Source: Bacteroidaceae bacterium (GTDB taxonomy: Bacteria; Bacteroidota; Bacteroidia; Bacteroidales; Bacteroidaceae). Taken from it: a stretch of 64,000 nt of DNA. Positions 41,788-50,572 of the stretch are shown here, one piece after another. Numbering within the stretch: the first letter of the stretch is position 1; each line of letters begins with the position of its first letter. The notes under the pieces are model-generated. The model made no database searches. It was not told the DNA's origin and worked only from the letters and a program-made list of their open reading frames with translations. The stretch lies in the NCBI GenBank assembly GCA_017617235.1, contig JAFZWQ010000032.1:62001-126000 (forward strand), in the 5' to 3' direction. Both the position numbers and the translations under genes were made by a program.

Positions 41788-43101
41788 ATGGTAACATTGA
41801 ACCAAATTAAACGATTCTTCAGTCGCGATGTGTGGCGCATCTCAGACGAGAATCTCTCGTGGGGAGAGAAGCTATGGATAGGAACGGCACGACGTACCAT
41901 CATCACTATCGACGGCTTTCGCCAAAACAACCTCACCAGTTACGCCGCAGCCCTCACTTATAGCTGCATTCTGGCCGCAGTACCAGTGTTAGCCATCATC
42001 TTCGCCATTGCCCGCGGATTCAACTTTGGCACCGTTATCGAGGAACAGTTGCGTTCCAACCTCTCCATCAACGACAACATTGCCGACACCGTGTTTGGTT
42101 TCATCGATTCCTATCTCGAGCACACCCACAGCGGAATCTTCCTGGGTTTCGGCCTCATCATGTTGCTTTACACGGTGGTCATGCTGACATCGAGTATCGA
42201 GACCGCTTTCAATACCATCTGGCACGTGCGTTCGTCGCGCAACATTTATCGTCGCAGCATCGACTACGTCACGGTATTCCTCATCCTGCCCCTGCTCATC
42301 GTGGTTACCAGTGGTTTCTCTGTCTTCATGATTACGCTCACCAGCCTGTTCAGTGAATACGTCATCCTGAGCAACACGATGGAGTTTGTCATCCAGACAG
42401 CTCCCATGGTGCTTTGGTGCATTGCCTTCATCGCGCTCTACAAACTGATGCCGAACACCCACGTACGCTGGCGGGCAGCCATTGTGCCGGGCATAGTGGT
42501 GGGTGCCATCTTCCAAATCCTTCAGTACCTTTATATCCACTACCAGATTGTCCTTTCTAGTTACAACGCCATATACGGTTCGTTTGCAGCATTGCCAATG
42601 TTCATGTTGTGGCTGAACATTTCGTGGATTATCTGTCTGGTGGGTGCCCAGATGTGCTATGCCAACCAGAATGTGGACGAATATGCCTTCACCAAGGATT
42701 CGCAGCACATGTCAAGATGCGACCACGACACGCTTTGCATACTGCTTCTGAGCGCCATTGCCCACCGTTTCGCCGAAGGCATGCCTCCCCACTCTGTTCA
42801 CTCGCTGTCGCACGATAGCGGTTTGCCGCACACCATCATACAAGGGTTGATTTACGAACTGACTGCGGCTGGCTTGATTAGCGAGACGAACGACGATACG
42901 GGTCGTCGCCAGCATTATCTGCCCAAGCAGGATATTCACCGGATGACCATCAACAGCATCATCCACCGGATCGACACCCACGGCATTGGACGTATTCCCC
43001 TGAACTGGTCGGAAGGCAATGCCAATTGGAACGAAATACGTAAGATTCGGGCCAGCCTGACTGTAGCCAATGGCGAAACCACACTGGCAGACCTGTGTTA
43101 A
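41788..43101 (+). CDS. YihY/virulence factor BrkB family membrane protein
   Basis: A protein of 437 residues. The N-terminal 290 contain six predicted membrane helices with the family's motifs: 'LTSYAAALTYSCILAAVPVLAIIFAIARGF' (about 44-73), 'VVMLTSSIETAFNTIWHVRSSRNIYRRSIDYV' (about 131-162), 'WRAAIVPGIVVGAIFQILQYLYIHYQI' and 'YNAIYGSFAALPMFMLWLNISWIICLVGAQM'. A soluble C-terminus of about 140 residues includes a winged-helix-like part ('HSLSHDSGLPHTIIQGLIYELTAAGLISETNDD'), commonly present in Bacteroidetes members. Biological role is undetermined; the name 'ribonuclease BN' is obsolete for this family. It begins 20 bases after rnpB with no promoter of its own. Confidence 0.85.
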   Translation: MVTLNQIKRFFSRDVWRISDENLSWGEKLWIGTARRTIITIDGFRQNNLTSYAAALTYSCILAAVPVLAIIFAIARGFNFGTVIEEQLRSNLSINDNIADTVFGFIDSYLEHTHSGIFLGFGLIMLLYTVVMLTSSIETAFNTIWHVRSSRNIYRRSIDYVTVFLILPLLIVVTSGFSVFMITLTSLFSEYVILSNTMEFVIQTAPMVLWCIAFIALYKLMPNTHVRWRAAIVPGIVVGAIFQILQYLYIHYQIVLSSYNAIYGSFAALPMFMLWLNISWIICLVGAQMCYANQNVDEYAFTKDSQHMSRCDHDTLCILLLSAIAHRFAEGMPPHSVHSLSHDSGLPHTIIQGLIYELTAAGLISETNDDTGRRQHYLPKQDIHRMTINSIIHRIDTHGIGRIPLNWSEGNANWNEIRKIRASLTVANGETTLADLC

Positions 43102-43112
43102 TTCCCATCGAT

Positions 43113-43988
43113 ATGAAGAAGATATTTTTCCTGCTGGCTTCCGTGATGATACTGACAGCCTGTCAGAATGACAGCGAAGAGCAGCCCGCAACCAAAGGCG
43201 AGGGACGCCTGACGTTCCAAATCGTCAACTACGAACAGTTCAGTCTCGACGACGAGACCACACGTGGCACCGACGCCCTAACCATCGACTCACTCAGTTA
43301 TCTGGACATGGCTGTGTACGATGCTAATACAGATACGCTGGTCAGTCATCAGCATCAGGCGAAGGGTGCAAACGGCTACGCAACCTTCTCCGCCACCCTG
43401 CCCTACGGCAAATACAATGTTGTGCTGCTGGGCTACGAGGGAAGCCGTCAGGCCATCGTAACATCGCCGACAAACATCTGTTTCGCCGATGACTTTGTGC
43501 CGGACTTCTTCTACAAGACACTTGCCGTAACCATCGACAAGCCTGAAACGACAGCACAGAACGTGGCTCTGCAACGCTCTGTGGCAGCCTTCACCATCAA
43601 TAGTCAGGGACAGAACCCGGCGAACCTGGACTCGCTTGCCATCTCGAGTCAGGGCGGCAGCCACCATTTCAACGCCCTGACGGGCAAAGGCGCAACTGTC
43701 GAAGAGCGCACCTATACCTATAATATGTCCGGAAGGGCAGGAAAAAACTCGTTCCTCAACACGTTCTTCACGTTCCTGACAGAGGATGAATGCACCATGA
43801 ACTTCACGGCGACAGCTTATGATGCGCAGAAGAATGTGTTGCGCACACGCCAGTTCACGGATGTACCCATGAAGGTAAACCAACGCACACGCTACACGGG
43901 CAACTTCTTCACAGCCGACCAAAGCGCAGCCGGATTTACCCTGAGCCTCGACTACAAGAAATGGGAGGATAAAGACTTCAATTACTAA
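43113..43988 (+). CDS. FimB/Mfa2-family (fimbrillin-type) lipoprotein
   Basis: A protein of 291 residues from the ATG at 43113 (an upstream in-frame codon at 43095 is less likely). The lipobox reads M-I-L-T-A-C with Cys at residue 17. The body is beta-rich: 'LTFQIVNYEQF', 'LDMAVYDANTDTLVSHQHQAKG', 'YGKYNVVLLGYEG' and the terminal 'YTGNFFTADQSAAGFTLSLDYKKWED' match the two-domain fimbrillin-like fold of the FimB/Mfa2 family (anchor or tip components of Bacteroidales fimbriae). Other fimbrial genes are not adjacent, so it may be an orphan adhesin. Confidence 0.75.
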   Translation: MKKIFFLLASVMILTACQNDSEEQPATKGEGRLTFQIVNYEQFSLDDETTRGTDALTIDSLSYLDMAVYDANTDTLVSHQHQAKGANGYATFSATLPYGKYNVVLLGYEGSRQAIVTSPTNICFADDFVPDFFYKTLAVTIDKPETTAQNVALQRSVAAFTINSQGQNPANLDSLAISSQGGSHHFNALTGKGATVEERTYTYNMSGRAGKNSFLNTFFTFLTEDECTMNFTATAYDAQKNVLRTRQFTDVPMKVNQRTRYTGNFFTADQSAAGFTLSLDYKKWEDKDFNY

Positions 43989-43993
43989 ACGAC

Positions 43994-44140
43994 ATGAGCA
44001 CCATACACTATATTTTGCTGGGTTGGCTGGCCTTCGATGCGTTGGTCTATGCCTACCTTTTCTACGACATCCACGCCGAGCATCTCGACATTCGCGGACG
44101 GGTGAATCGCATCTTCGAAGCCATCACCGAGGAAGAATGA
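43994..44140 (+). CDS. 48-residue single-pass membrane protein (small ORF)
   Basis: ATG at 43994, stop at 44138-44140, five bases after the fimbrillin-type gene and overlapping the next start as ATGA. It reads MSTIHYILLGWLAFDALVYA (one membrane helix) followed by a short polar tail with 'HLDIRGRVNRIFEAITEEE'. The overlap, the good start spacing and the same codon style as its neighbours support translation. No known family; the tail could interact with the cytoplasmic side of a complex. It is below typical gene-caller length limits. Confidence 0.6.
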   Translation: MSTIHYILLGWLAFDALVYAYLFYDIHAEHLDIRGRVNRIFEAITEEE

Positions 44141-44685
44141 GCATTCCCAAGACACTGGGCCTTGCTTTCGCGTTCTGCATCCTCTACGCCTGCGAAAAAG
44201 TGGACGTAGATGCAGAGGATAACACCACAGACGTGGCATCCGTACGCCCCACCTCCCTTGGCGAAGGCACCCAGTCATCGCCCTACACCGTTCCGCAAAT
44301 CATCAACGAGCAAATCAGTACCGGCAACACGGTATGGGTCATCGGTTATGCCGTTGGCAGCACCTATCGCAGCATGAGTAATGCCCTGTTTGCTGCCGAA
44401 ACCACATACACATCGAACATACTGCTCGCAGAAAGCCCCTCGTGCACCAACACGTCAGCGTGCATCGCCATAGAGCTCACCACCACCGCCATCCAGCAAT
44501 CCCTCAGCCTTGCCTACCATCCCCAGGGATACCGCCAGTGCATCGTGGTATGCGGACAGATTGGACGCTATTTCGGACAACCCGGCATCCGTAACACAAA
44601 AAGCGGCTATTGGCTCCCCGACTTCGACACATCCGTTCTCGACCCCTCCCCTACCGAATGGGACGAGCAAGACATGCAATACTAA
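44137..44685 (+). CDS. DUF6359-type lipoprotein
   Basis: A protein of 182 residues from the ATG at 44137 that overlaps the small ORF stop. The lipobox is I-L-Y-A-C (Cys at 19). The mature part starts with 'EGTQSSPYTVPQIINEQIS' followed by 'TVWVIGYAVGST' and ends 'SGYWLPDF', the layout of DUF6359 / OB-fold-like modules that occur in secreted Bacteroidales proteins. A role is not known. It is the last gene of the rnpB-downstream set; a 23-bp tandem repeat lies after it. Confidence 0.65.
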   Translation: MSIPKTLGLAFAFCILYACEKVDVDAEDNTTDVASVRPTSLGEGTQSSPYTVPQIINEQISTGNTVWVIGYAVGSTYRSMSNALFAAETTYTSNILLAESPSCTNTSACIAIELTTTAIQQSLSLAYHPQGYRQCIVVCGQIGRYFGQPGIRNTKSGYWLPDFDTSVLDPSPTEWDEQDMQY

Positions 44686-44753
44686 GCAACACAATACGCA
44701 ACCTCGTTCGAGACGACACTTCGCCTAAGCCGAAGCGACACATCGTTCGCAGC

Positions 44754-44822
44754 TGTGCCATACTATGGAACAAAGTTGTGCCATACTATGGAACAGATGT
44801 GTGCCATACTATGGCACAAACA
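44754..44822. repeat. Three tandem 23-bp units with CCATAcTATGG palindromes
   Basis: Three direct copies at 44754-44776, 44777-44799 and 44800-44822 begin TGTGCCATACTATGG. Each holds the palindrome CCATACTATGG, extended to TGCCATACTATGGCA in the third copy. The copies differ only in the final 5-9 bases. There are no unique spacers, so this is not a CRISPR. Confidence 0.85.
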
Positions 44823-44893
44823 CACGCCACGTATGGCTCCTTCCTCCGCCAGCCGTGATTCCGCCGCAAGCTCGAACGAAGTTCAAAATGAGA

Positions 44894-44928
44894 GAATCCC
44901 ACGACTGCGAGAGGCGGCCGTGGGATTC
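44894..44928 (-). terminator. Terminator-like hairpin downstream of the CotH protein gene
   Basis: The perfect arms GAATCCCACG (44894-44903) and CGTGGGATTC (44919-44928) have a 15-base loop. It is 20 bases past the stop at 44949. On the minus strand the following T-rich stretch is interrupted, so intrinsic termination may be moderate. Confidence 0.7.
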
Positions 44929-44948
44929 ATTGTTGGGACGGGGTGTGT

Positions 44949-47900
44949 TTACTTCACCATGACACTGCGGGTAGTGCCGTTGCTGTAGCGGATGATGTTG
45001 ATGCCACGCTGCATTCTGGGAATGCGGCGGCCGCTCATGTCGTAAATCTTGTATTCGACATTGTTGGCTATGACATTAATGCCATCCGTATAGCTGGCAT
45101 AGATGACGAGGTCGTGTGCCGGCATTGTCTCCGGAACATCCAGCCACTCTATCAGTGTGTAGCGCTCGCTGTTCAGGGATTCGGGCAGAGGAATTGCAGC
45201 ACCGAAGTCCACCGTAGCTGTTGTCAGCACCTCTTCGCCATACATAAATGTTACGGTATAGCTGTTGATGGCGAACGAGCCCGTTACGGTTACGTCGTTG
45301 GCAGGCATCGTGGCGGGAATCTCGCTCCAGCCGCTGAAGGTGTAACCCTCCTTAGTGGGTGCAGCCTCAGGAGTGATGGCTGCATTGTAGGCCACGCTAT
45401 CGGTCTTGTAAACCTCGCCATCCACCATATAGGTAACGGCATAGGTGTTGACGGTGAACGAACCCGTTACGGTTACATCGTTGGCAGGCATCGTGGCGGG
45501 AATCTCGCTCCAGCCGCTGAAGGTATAGCCTTCCTTGGTGGGTGCAGCCTCAGGAGTGATGGCACTACCCTCCTCTACATCGTAGCTCTTGTATTCAACA
45601 TCATCCACCTTGTAGGTCAGGGTGTATTCGTTGACAATACCCGTTGTGGCATCGAAGTAACGTTCATAGTCCTGTGCCTGATAGTCGGCAAAGGGCTTGC
45701 CTGCGTCGCGGCATGATGCTACGGCCAGGTCTTCAATCCAAGAGCGTCCACCAGAATCGTCGGTTGCATCGATTTCGAAGGTAAAGGTCTGTCCCTGCTT
45801 CAGTTTGACGAAGAAGTCCAGCGTCTGGGGCTCTTTTCCTTTGACACCGTCAATCTCCTTTGTGCCATAGGCTTTCTCGAACATGTAAGAGGCCTGGTTG
45901 CACTTAAACTTATTGTTCAGTACGCGACTGCGCATATACAGCGTGTTGGTCTGGTCGCTCTTGTCGCGGTGTACCGTCATCGTGGCAAAATAATAGCCGT
46001 CGGCAGGAGCCGTGAAGGCAATGGCGGGTGAAGCCTGATTCCCATTGGAGTTCAGAGGATGGATGTTACCCTTGTCCGTTACGAAGCAATATTCCACGTT
46101 GGTGTACCAAGCAGTGCCATTAGAGGATTTAGCCTTTGAGTTGTTGGTGTCGAAAGTGGTAAACTTGGTGTATTTGCCATCGGCAGCTGTGTAGCGATAG
46201 AAGCCCCAAGGCGTGTCGTTGTTCAAGGCGAAATCAGCAGCAGCTGTGGCATTGCTGGCACCCTCGAGCGTCTGGAACAGGTGATAGTTGCCTTCGGCAT
46301 CGAAATTGATGGGAGTATTATCGTCGTCACCACCTACAGCATCGAAGAAGCGCTCGTAAGCCTTGGCCTCGGCCAACGTGAAGGGGTTACCAGCGGTGCG
46401 GACAGATGCCACAGCCAGGTCTGTAATATACGAGCGGCCCGAAGCATCGGTTCCAGCCGTATAGTTCTCAAGCTCGATGGTGAAACGGGCACCCTGCTTC
46501 ATGCGGATGTAGAAGTCGAGTGTCTGAAGCCCTGTTCCATTACCACCGTCGATTGCAGGTGTACCAAAGGCTTTGGCAAACATGAAGCTATCCTTGCTGC
46601 ACGTCATCTCCTCGCCTTCCATATATCGACTGCGCAAATACAAATCTGTGTTAACACCCGACTTGTCGCGATGTATGGTGACGGTGGCAAAGTAAATGCC
46701 ATCCTGAGGAGCCGTGAAGGCTATAGCAGGCGAGGCCTCGGGCAGAGCGTGGATGTTACCGTTCTCAGACAAGAACACGTACTCCGATTTTGAATACCAG
46801 GAATTGCCATTGGCGGATTTTGCCTTTGAACTGTTGGCATCGAAGGTTGTGAACTTGGCATAGGTCCCATCTGCTACGGTGTAGCGATAGAAGCCCCAAG
46901 GCTGGTCATCGTTCTTCGAGAAATCGGCACTGGCAGTAGCCTTGCTGGCACCATCAAGCGTCTGGAACAAGTGGTAGTTACCCTCTGCATCGAAATCGAT
47001 GGGATCTACGATGATGCGGCTCTCCTCGACGGCCTTCCACGCACGTTCCATATAATATATATAGGTATGCATGAGGTTCACATTCAGCTTATTCGCCTCA
47101 ACTACAGCCTTGGCTTCGGCAATAATGGCAGCCAGTTTGTTCACACTGGCCTGACTAACCTGACCAGGAGCCGTACCTGCAGTTTCGCCAGCCAACAGTG
47201 CCTCGTATTTGGCAATCTCTGTATTCAGCACCTCGTAGATGTCACCCACATTCCAGACCTCGTCCGAATTGAAGTCGGCAGGCATGATAATCCACTGGCG
47301 GTTCTGACTGGTGTAGTTCTTCTCGTTGCTCTCCCAGTTGATGAGCTTGGTACCGGCATCGGAACTACCACCACTTACATTTGCCGTACATTCGTATTTC
47401 TTGTTGATGATGTTGTAGTAGCTGGATTCGTCGCTGGCCAGTACAATCTTCCACAGTTGCGCCTCGTCCTCAGCATTGGGCTGCACGATGTTCAACTGGG
47501 TGTTCAGATTGCCATCAGGAGCATTCAGCGCCAGTCCGCTGGCACGATTGATGAACTGGTAGGCATCGCCCACCTGACGGATGGCCCACTGTTGTGTCCA
47601 GCGGGTGGTATCGTTGGGCCACAGATAGGCCAAACTGCCCTCGGTCAAGGCTTCGTCTGTAACGTCGAACAACGTCTTTACACCCACGCTCTGAACACGG
47701 TAGTAGTTGTTGACATTCAGTTCGAACTCACGAGCGTCGTCATCATAAGTAGCATTGGCTCGCTCCGTCAGTTCCTTGTCCAGATAAGCGAAGTGCTGGG
47801 TAAGGAACGTCTTCAGGTCGGTAATGTACTCACCATAGGTGTCGTGCATCACCACTTCGTTATACACCTTGGTGTTGATGCCGTATTTCTCGAAATTCAG

Positions 47901-49004
47901 ATTGGCAGAAGGTGTCAGCAGCGTTTCCAGACTGTCCACAGCATGCAGCAGGTGAGCCTCGATGCCAGCCGTGCGCAGTTCGTTGTAGCGACGCAGGATG
48001 AGTTGACGGAACCAGGGGTCGCGCCACATGCGTGTGAACCACGAGCGGCAGACGCCCGTATTGATGTCCACAATCATGCGCTCGGTGGTATTGTTGCCAC
48101 GTGTGTCGTTGTTGTAGGCAATGTCATAGTCCCACAGCGGACCGAAGTACATCTTCTGGTCATTGGGACGTTTATAGAGATAAGTGCTCCAGAAGCCGTC
48201 GTAGTTGGCACTCATTTCCGTACATACATACAGGTTTGCCAACGAAACGGAATCCACCAGTTTGCGATAACCCTTTTCTTCGTCCTTGAAGTCCTTGCTG
48301 AACAGGGCCGATTCGAAGCTGTCTAACCATGATTTAACATAGTTGGCCTGTGCTGTCGTTACCTCGCCATCCTTGGGCTTGTGGATACGCACGGGTACGC
48401 TCTTAAGAGTAGTAGTCACGTATTTGTGGTCCTTCCATCCATCGGCCTCCAGGAAAAAGCCCTCGCTGGGTTCTTCGTCATCGCCCGGGGTCTCGATATC
48501 CAGTCGGCCCGACTCCACATCGGGATGGTCGGTAATCTGGTAGTTACCAATATATTCGCCGTTAAGCACCACATCCACGAAACGCGCACCTGGGCTGAAT
48601 TCCATGCCAGCAAAACGTCCCATGATGTCTGTGGTCAGCGCATTGCGAATCAGGCTCTTGTCGAAATGATTGGCCATCAGCACCCAGTTCTTGTCGGACA
48701 CGCCCTTTTCGCCCAGGAGGGCAACCTTATCCGAGAACTTCACGCGATAGGCTTTCTTCGTGGCACCAGCGTTGCTGAAAGTGGAGTTTCCACGGCAACG
48801 AATCTTCATGTCCGAAAGGACCTCTTTTTGTTCACCGTCTACCAACGTCCATGTACCATCGATAAACGTTTTCTTCGTTGTAACGGCTGCACCATTCTTG
48901 GTCTCGATATAGACCGTAGGCAGGTTCGTCAGTTGCTTATACTCCTGTGCAAACATGGGCAATGCCAAGAACATAAGCAGTAAGGAAAGTAAATGTCGTT
49001 TCAT
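44949..49004 (-). CDS. Large secreted CotH-kinase-like multidomain protein
   Basis: A protein of 1351 residues with a signal peptide (MKRHLLSLLLMFLALPMFAQ). Residues about 25-420 match the CotH kinase family: 'DMKIRCRGNSTFSNAGATKKAYRVKF', 'NWVLMANHFDKSLIRNALTTDIMG', 'FFLEADG', 'YFGPLWDYDIAYNND'. Next comes a ricin-lectin-like part (about 430-555). Two copies of an about 220-residue module follow (about 667-890 and 896-1118; both start 'FDAEGNYHLFQTLxGAS' and end 'DLAVASxRxAG.PF'), then three Listeria-Bacteroides (Flg_new) repeats (about 1125-1285; 'PTKEGYTFSGWSEIPATMP' twice), then the C-terminal tail 'IYDMSGRRI...RGINIIRYSNGTTRSVMVK'. CotH proteins phosphorylate spore-coat proteins in Bacillus; here an extracellular kinase or adhesin is inferred. 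Confidence 0.8.
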   Translation of the reverse strand: MKRHLLSLLLMFLALPMFAQEYKQLTNLPTVYIETKNGAAVTTKKTFIDGTWTLVDGEQKEVLSDMKIRCRGNSTFSNAGATKKAYRVKFSDKVALLGEKGVSDKNWVLMANHFDKSLIRNALTTDIMGRFAGMEFSPGARFVDVVLNGEYIGNYQITDHPDVESGRLDIETPGDDEEPSEGFFLEADGWKDHKYVTTTLKSVPVRIHKPKDGEVTTAQANYVKSWLDSFESALFSKDFKDEEKGYRKLVDSVSLANLYVCTEMSANYDGFWSTYLYKRPNDQKMYFGPLWDYDIAYNNDTRGNNTTERMIVDINTGVCRSWFTRMWRDPWFRQLILRRYNELRTAGIEAHLLHAVDSLETLLTPSANLNFEKYGINTKVYNEVVMHDTYGEYITDLKTFLTQHFAYLDKELTERANATYDDDAREFELNVNNYYRVQSVGVKTLFDVTDEALTEGSLAYLWPNDTTRWTQQWAIRQVGDAYQFINRASGLALNAPDGNLNTQLNIVQPNAEDEAQLWKIVLASDESSYYNIINKKYECTANVSGGSSDAGTKLINWESNEKNYTSQNRQWIIMPADFNSDEVWNVGDIYEVLNTEIAKYEALLAGETAGTAPGQVSQASVNKLAAIIAEAKAVVEANKLNVNLMHTYIYYMERAWKAVEESRIIVDPIDFDAEGNYHLFQTLDGASKATASADFSKNDDQPWGFYRYTVADGTYAKFTTFDANSSKAKSANGNSWYSKSEYVFLSENGNIHALPEASPAIAFTAPQDGIYFATVTIHRDKSGVNTDLYLRSRYMEGEEMTCSKDSFMFAKAFGTPAIDGGNGTGLQTLDFYIRMKQGARFTIELENYTAGTDASGRSYITDLAVASVRTAGNPFTLAEAKAYERFFDAVGGDDDNTPINFDAEGNYHLFQTLEGASNATAAADFALNNDTPWGFYRYTAADGKYTKFTTFDTNNSKAKSSNGTAWYTNVEYCFVTDKGNIHPLNSNGNQASPAIAFTAPADGYYFATMTVHRDKSDQTNTLYMRSRVLNNKFKCNQASYMFEKAYGTKEIDGVKGKEPQTLDFFVKLKQGQTFTFEIDATDDSGGRSWIEDLAVASCRDAGKPFADYQAQDYERYFDATTGIVNEYTLTYKVDDVEYKSYDVEEGSAITPEAAPTKEGYTFSGWSEIPATMPANDVTVTGSFTVNTYAVTYMVDGEVYKTDSVAYNAAITPEAAPTKEGYTFSGWSEIPATMPANDVTVTGSFAINSYTVTFMYGEEVLTTATVDFGAAIPLPESLNSERYTLIEWLDVPETMPAHDLVIYASYTDGINVIANNVEYKIYDMSGRRIPRMQRGINIIRYSNGTTRSVMVK

Positions 49005-49060
49005 GATTAAAGTTAATTAAAAACCATATGTTTATTCGCGTTTTTTCGGTTTCCTGCACA

Positions 49061-49140
49061 CAAAGTTAACATATTCACCAGTCATATGCAAGAATGTAGA
49101 ACTTTTTATTTGGCCGTTCTATCACTAATTCGTATTTTTG
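49061..49140. promoter_or_regulatory. Divergent promoters of the CotH and MBOAT genes
   Basis: Leftward (CotH): CTTG (49092-49089), 20-base spacer, TAACTTTG (49068-49061). Rightward (MBOAT): TTTG (49109-49112), 20-base spacer, TATTTTTG (49133-49140). Both have the standard spacing; they do not overlap, with 16 bases between the -33 boxes. Confidence 0.8.
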
Positions 49141-49167
49141 CATTCTAAACAACTTCTACTCCCGTTC

Positions 49168-50571
49168 ATGGCTTTTACAAGTTTAACATTCGGTATCTTC
49201 CTGCCTCTGGTATTCGCGTTGTACTGGGCATTGCGCCATCGTCTGTGCTATCAGAATGTGTTGATAGTAGTGGCCAGCTATATTTTCTACGGATGGTGGG
49301 ATTGGCGCTTCCTTTCTCTCATCGCTATTACTTCTGCCGCCAGCTATGCCAGTGGTATAGCCCTAAGCCATTTTGATAAACGTCCTCGCACACGTCGCAT
49401 TATTACAATCAGTAATATTGTACTGAATCTCGGCATCTTAGGAGTTTTCAAATACTTCAACTTCTTTGCGGAATCCTTTTCCTGTCTGCTCACAGCTTTC
49501 GGCTTGAAGGCCGATACGCCCACCCTAAACCTTATCCTCCCCGTGGGCATCAGTTTCTACACTTTCCAGGCACTAAGTTACACCATTGACGTGCATCGTC
49601 GTCAGCTGAAAGCCACACGCGACATTGTGGCATTCTTTGCCTACATCAGCTTTTTCCCCCAGCTCGTAGCCGGTCCCATTGAACGAGCCACCCACTTGTT
49701 GCCTCAAATGCTTCAGCCACGCACCTTCAATCATACCATAGCCGTGGATGGTTTGCGTCAAATGCTATGGGGATTCTTCAAGAAAATGGTGGTAGCCGAC
49801 ACTTGTGCTATGGCTGTGGATATTATTTGGCAGTCACCTGGAGAACAGAGTGCGCTGGTTTTAGCCATTGGGGCATTCCTTTTCGCCATACAAATCTATG
49901 GTGATTTCTCAGGATATTCCGATATTGCCGTTGGCTGTGCACACCTCTTCGGTATCGACCTTATGCAAAATTTTCGAACACCGTATTTTTCCCGTTCGTT
50001 GGCGGATTTCTGGAGACGTTGGCACATTTCTCTAATGACCTGGTTGCGCGACTATGTATACATACCGCTTGGCGGCAGCCATTGTTCGCGAAAGCTTCAG
50101 TTGCGCAACACCCTGGTCGTATTTCTCTTAAGCGGACTTTGGCACGGAGCTGCATGGACATTCATCCTATGGGGATTATATCATGGCCTGCTCGTCAGTG
50201 TCGAAAAGGCGTTGTTTGGCCGCAAATCGTCCGTTCTGCAACTCCCCCTTACCTTCCTGTTGGTCTGTATCGGCTGGATTATCTTCAGAGCCGACAATCT
50301 GCAGACTCTTATGGACTATCTAACAGGCCTGACTTACTTGGAAACATTTACAGACATCCATAGCCTGACGATGGGTAAAACGGCCATACTGTGGAGCGTT
50401 TTCCTGCTGGCAGCAGAATGGTTGGGAAGAAAAGGCCGACATGCGTTAGACCTGACAAATCGCGGTATTCTCTCATACACAGCTGTGCGCTGGGCCGTTT
50501 ACTACCTACTGTTGATACTCATTGTCTTCTGGCATGGAGAGCAACAGACCTTCATCTATTTCCAATTCTAA
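49168..50571 (+). CDS. MBOAT-family O-acyltransferase (AlgI/DltB-like)
   Basis: A protein of 467 residues from the ATG at 49168, the first after the rightward promoter. It is multi-helix, with the MBOAT signature 'ISFFPQLVAGPIERATHLLPQM' (about 160-181), 'IYGDFSGYSDIAVGCAHLFGIDLMQNFRTPYFSRSLADFWRRWHISLMTWLRDYVYIPLGG' and the catalytic His in 'SGLWHGAAWTFILWGLYHG'. AlgI/PatA-type members acetylate alginate, peptidoglycan or other surface polysaccharides across the membrane. It is followed by one intervening base and the SGNH-type partner, the usual two-gene acylation module. The acyl acceptor is not identified. Confidence 0.9.
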   Translation: MAFTSLTFGIFLPLVFALYWALRHRLCYQNVLIVVASYIFYGWWDWRFLSLIAITSAASYASGIALSHFDKRPRTRRIITISNIVLNLGILGVFKYFNFFAESFSCLLTAFGLKADTPTLNLILPVGISFYTFQALSYTIDVHRRQLKATRDIVAFFAYISFFPQLVAGPIERATHLLPQMLQPRTFNHTIAVDGLRQMLWGFFKKMVVADTCAMAVDIIWQSPGEQSALVLAIGAFLFAIQIYGDFSGYSDIAVGCAHLFGIDLMQNFRTPYFSRSLADFWRRWHISLMTWLRDYVYIPLGGSHCSRKLQLRNTLVVFLLSGLWHGAAWTFILWGLYHGLLVSVEKALFGRKSSVLQLPLTFLLVCIGWIIFRADNLQTLMDYLTGLTYLETFTDIHSLTMGKTAILWSVFLLAAEWLGRKGRHALDLTNRGILSYTAVRWAVYYLLLILIVFWHGEQQTFIYFQF

Positions 50572-50572
50572 T

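Noticed and set aside
41371..41805. 144-codon minus-strand frame across rnpB
   Set aside because: It lies over the RNase P RNA core motifs and is an accident of structured RNA.
44754..44822. CRISPR array
   Set aside because: Units are contiguous 23-bp repeats with no unique spacers and there are no cas genes.
46971..48326. 451-codon plus-strand frame opposite the CotH gene
   Set aside because: Antisense shadow of a repetitive coding region with no promoter or motif.
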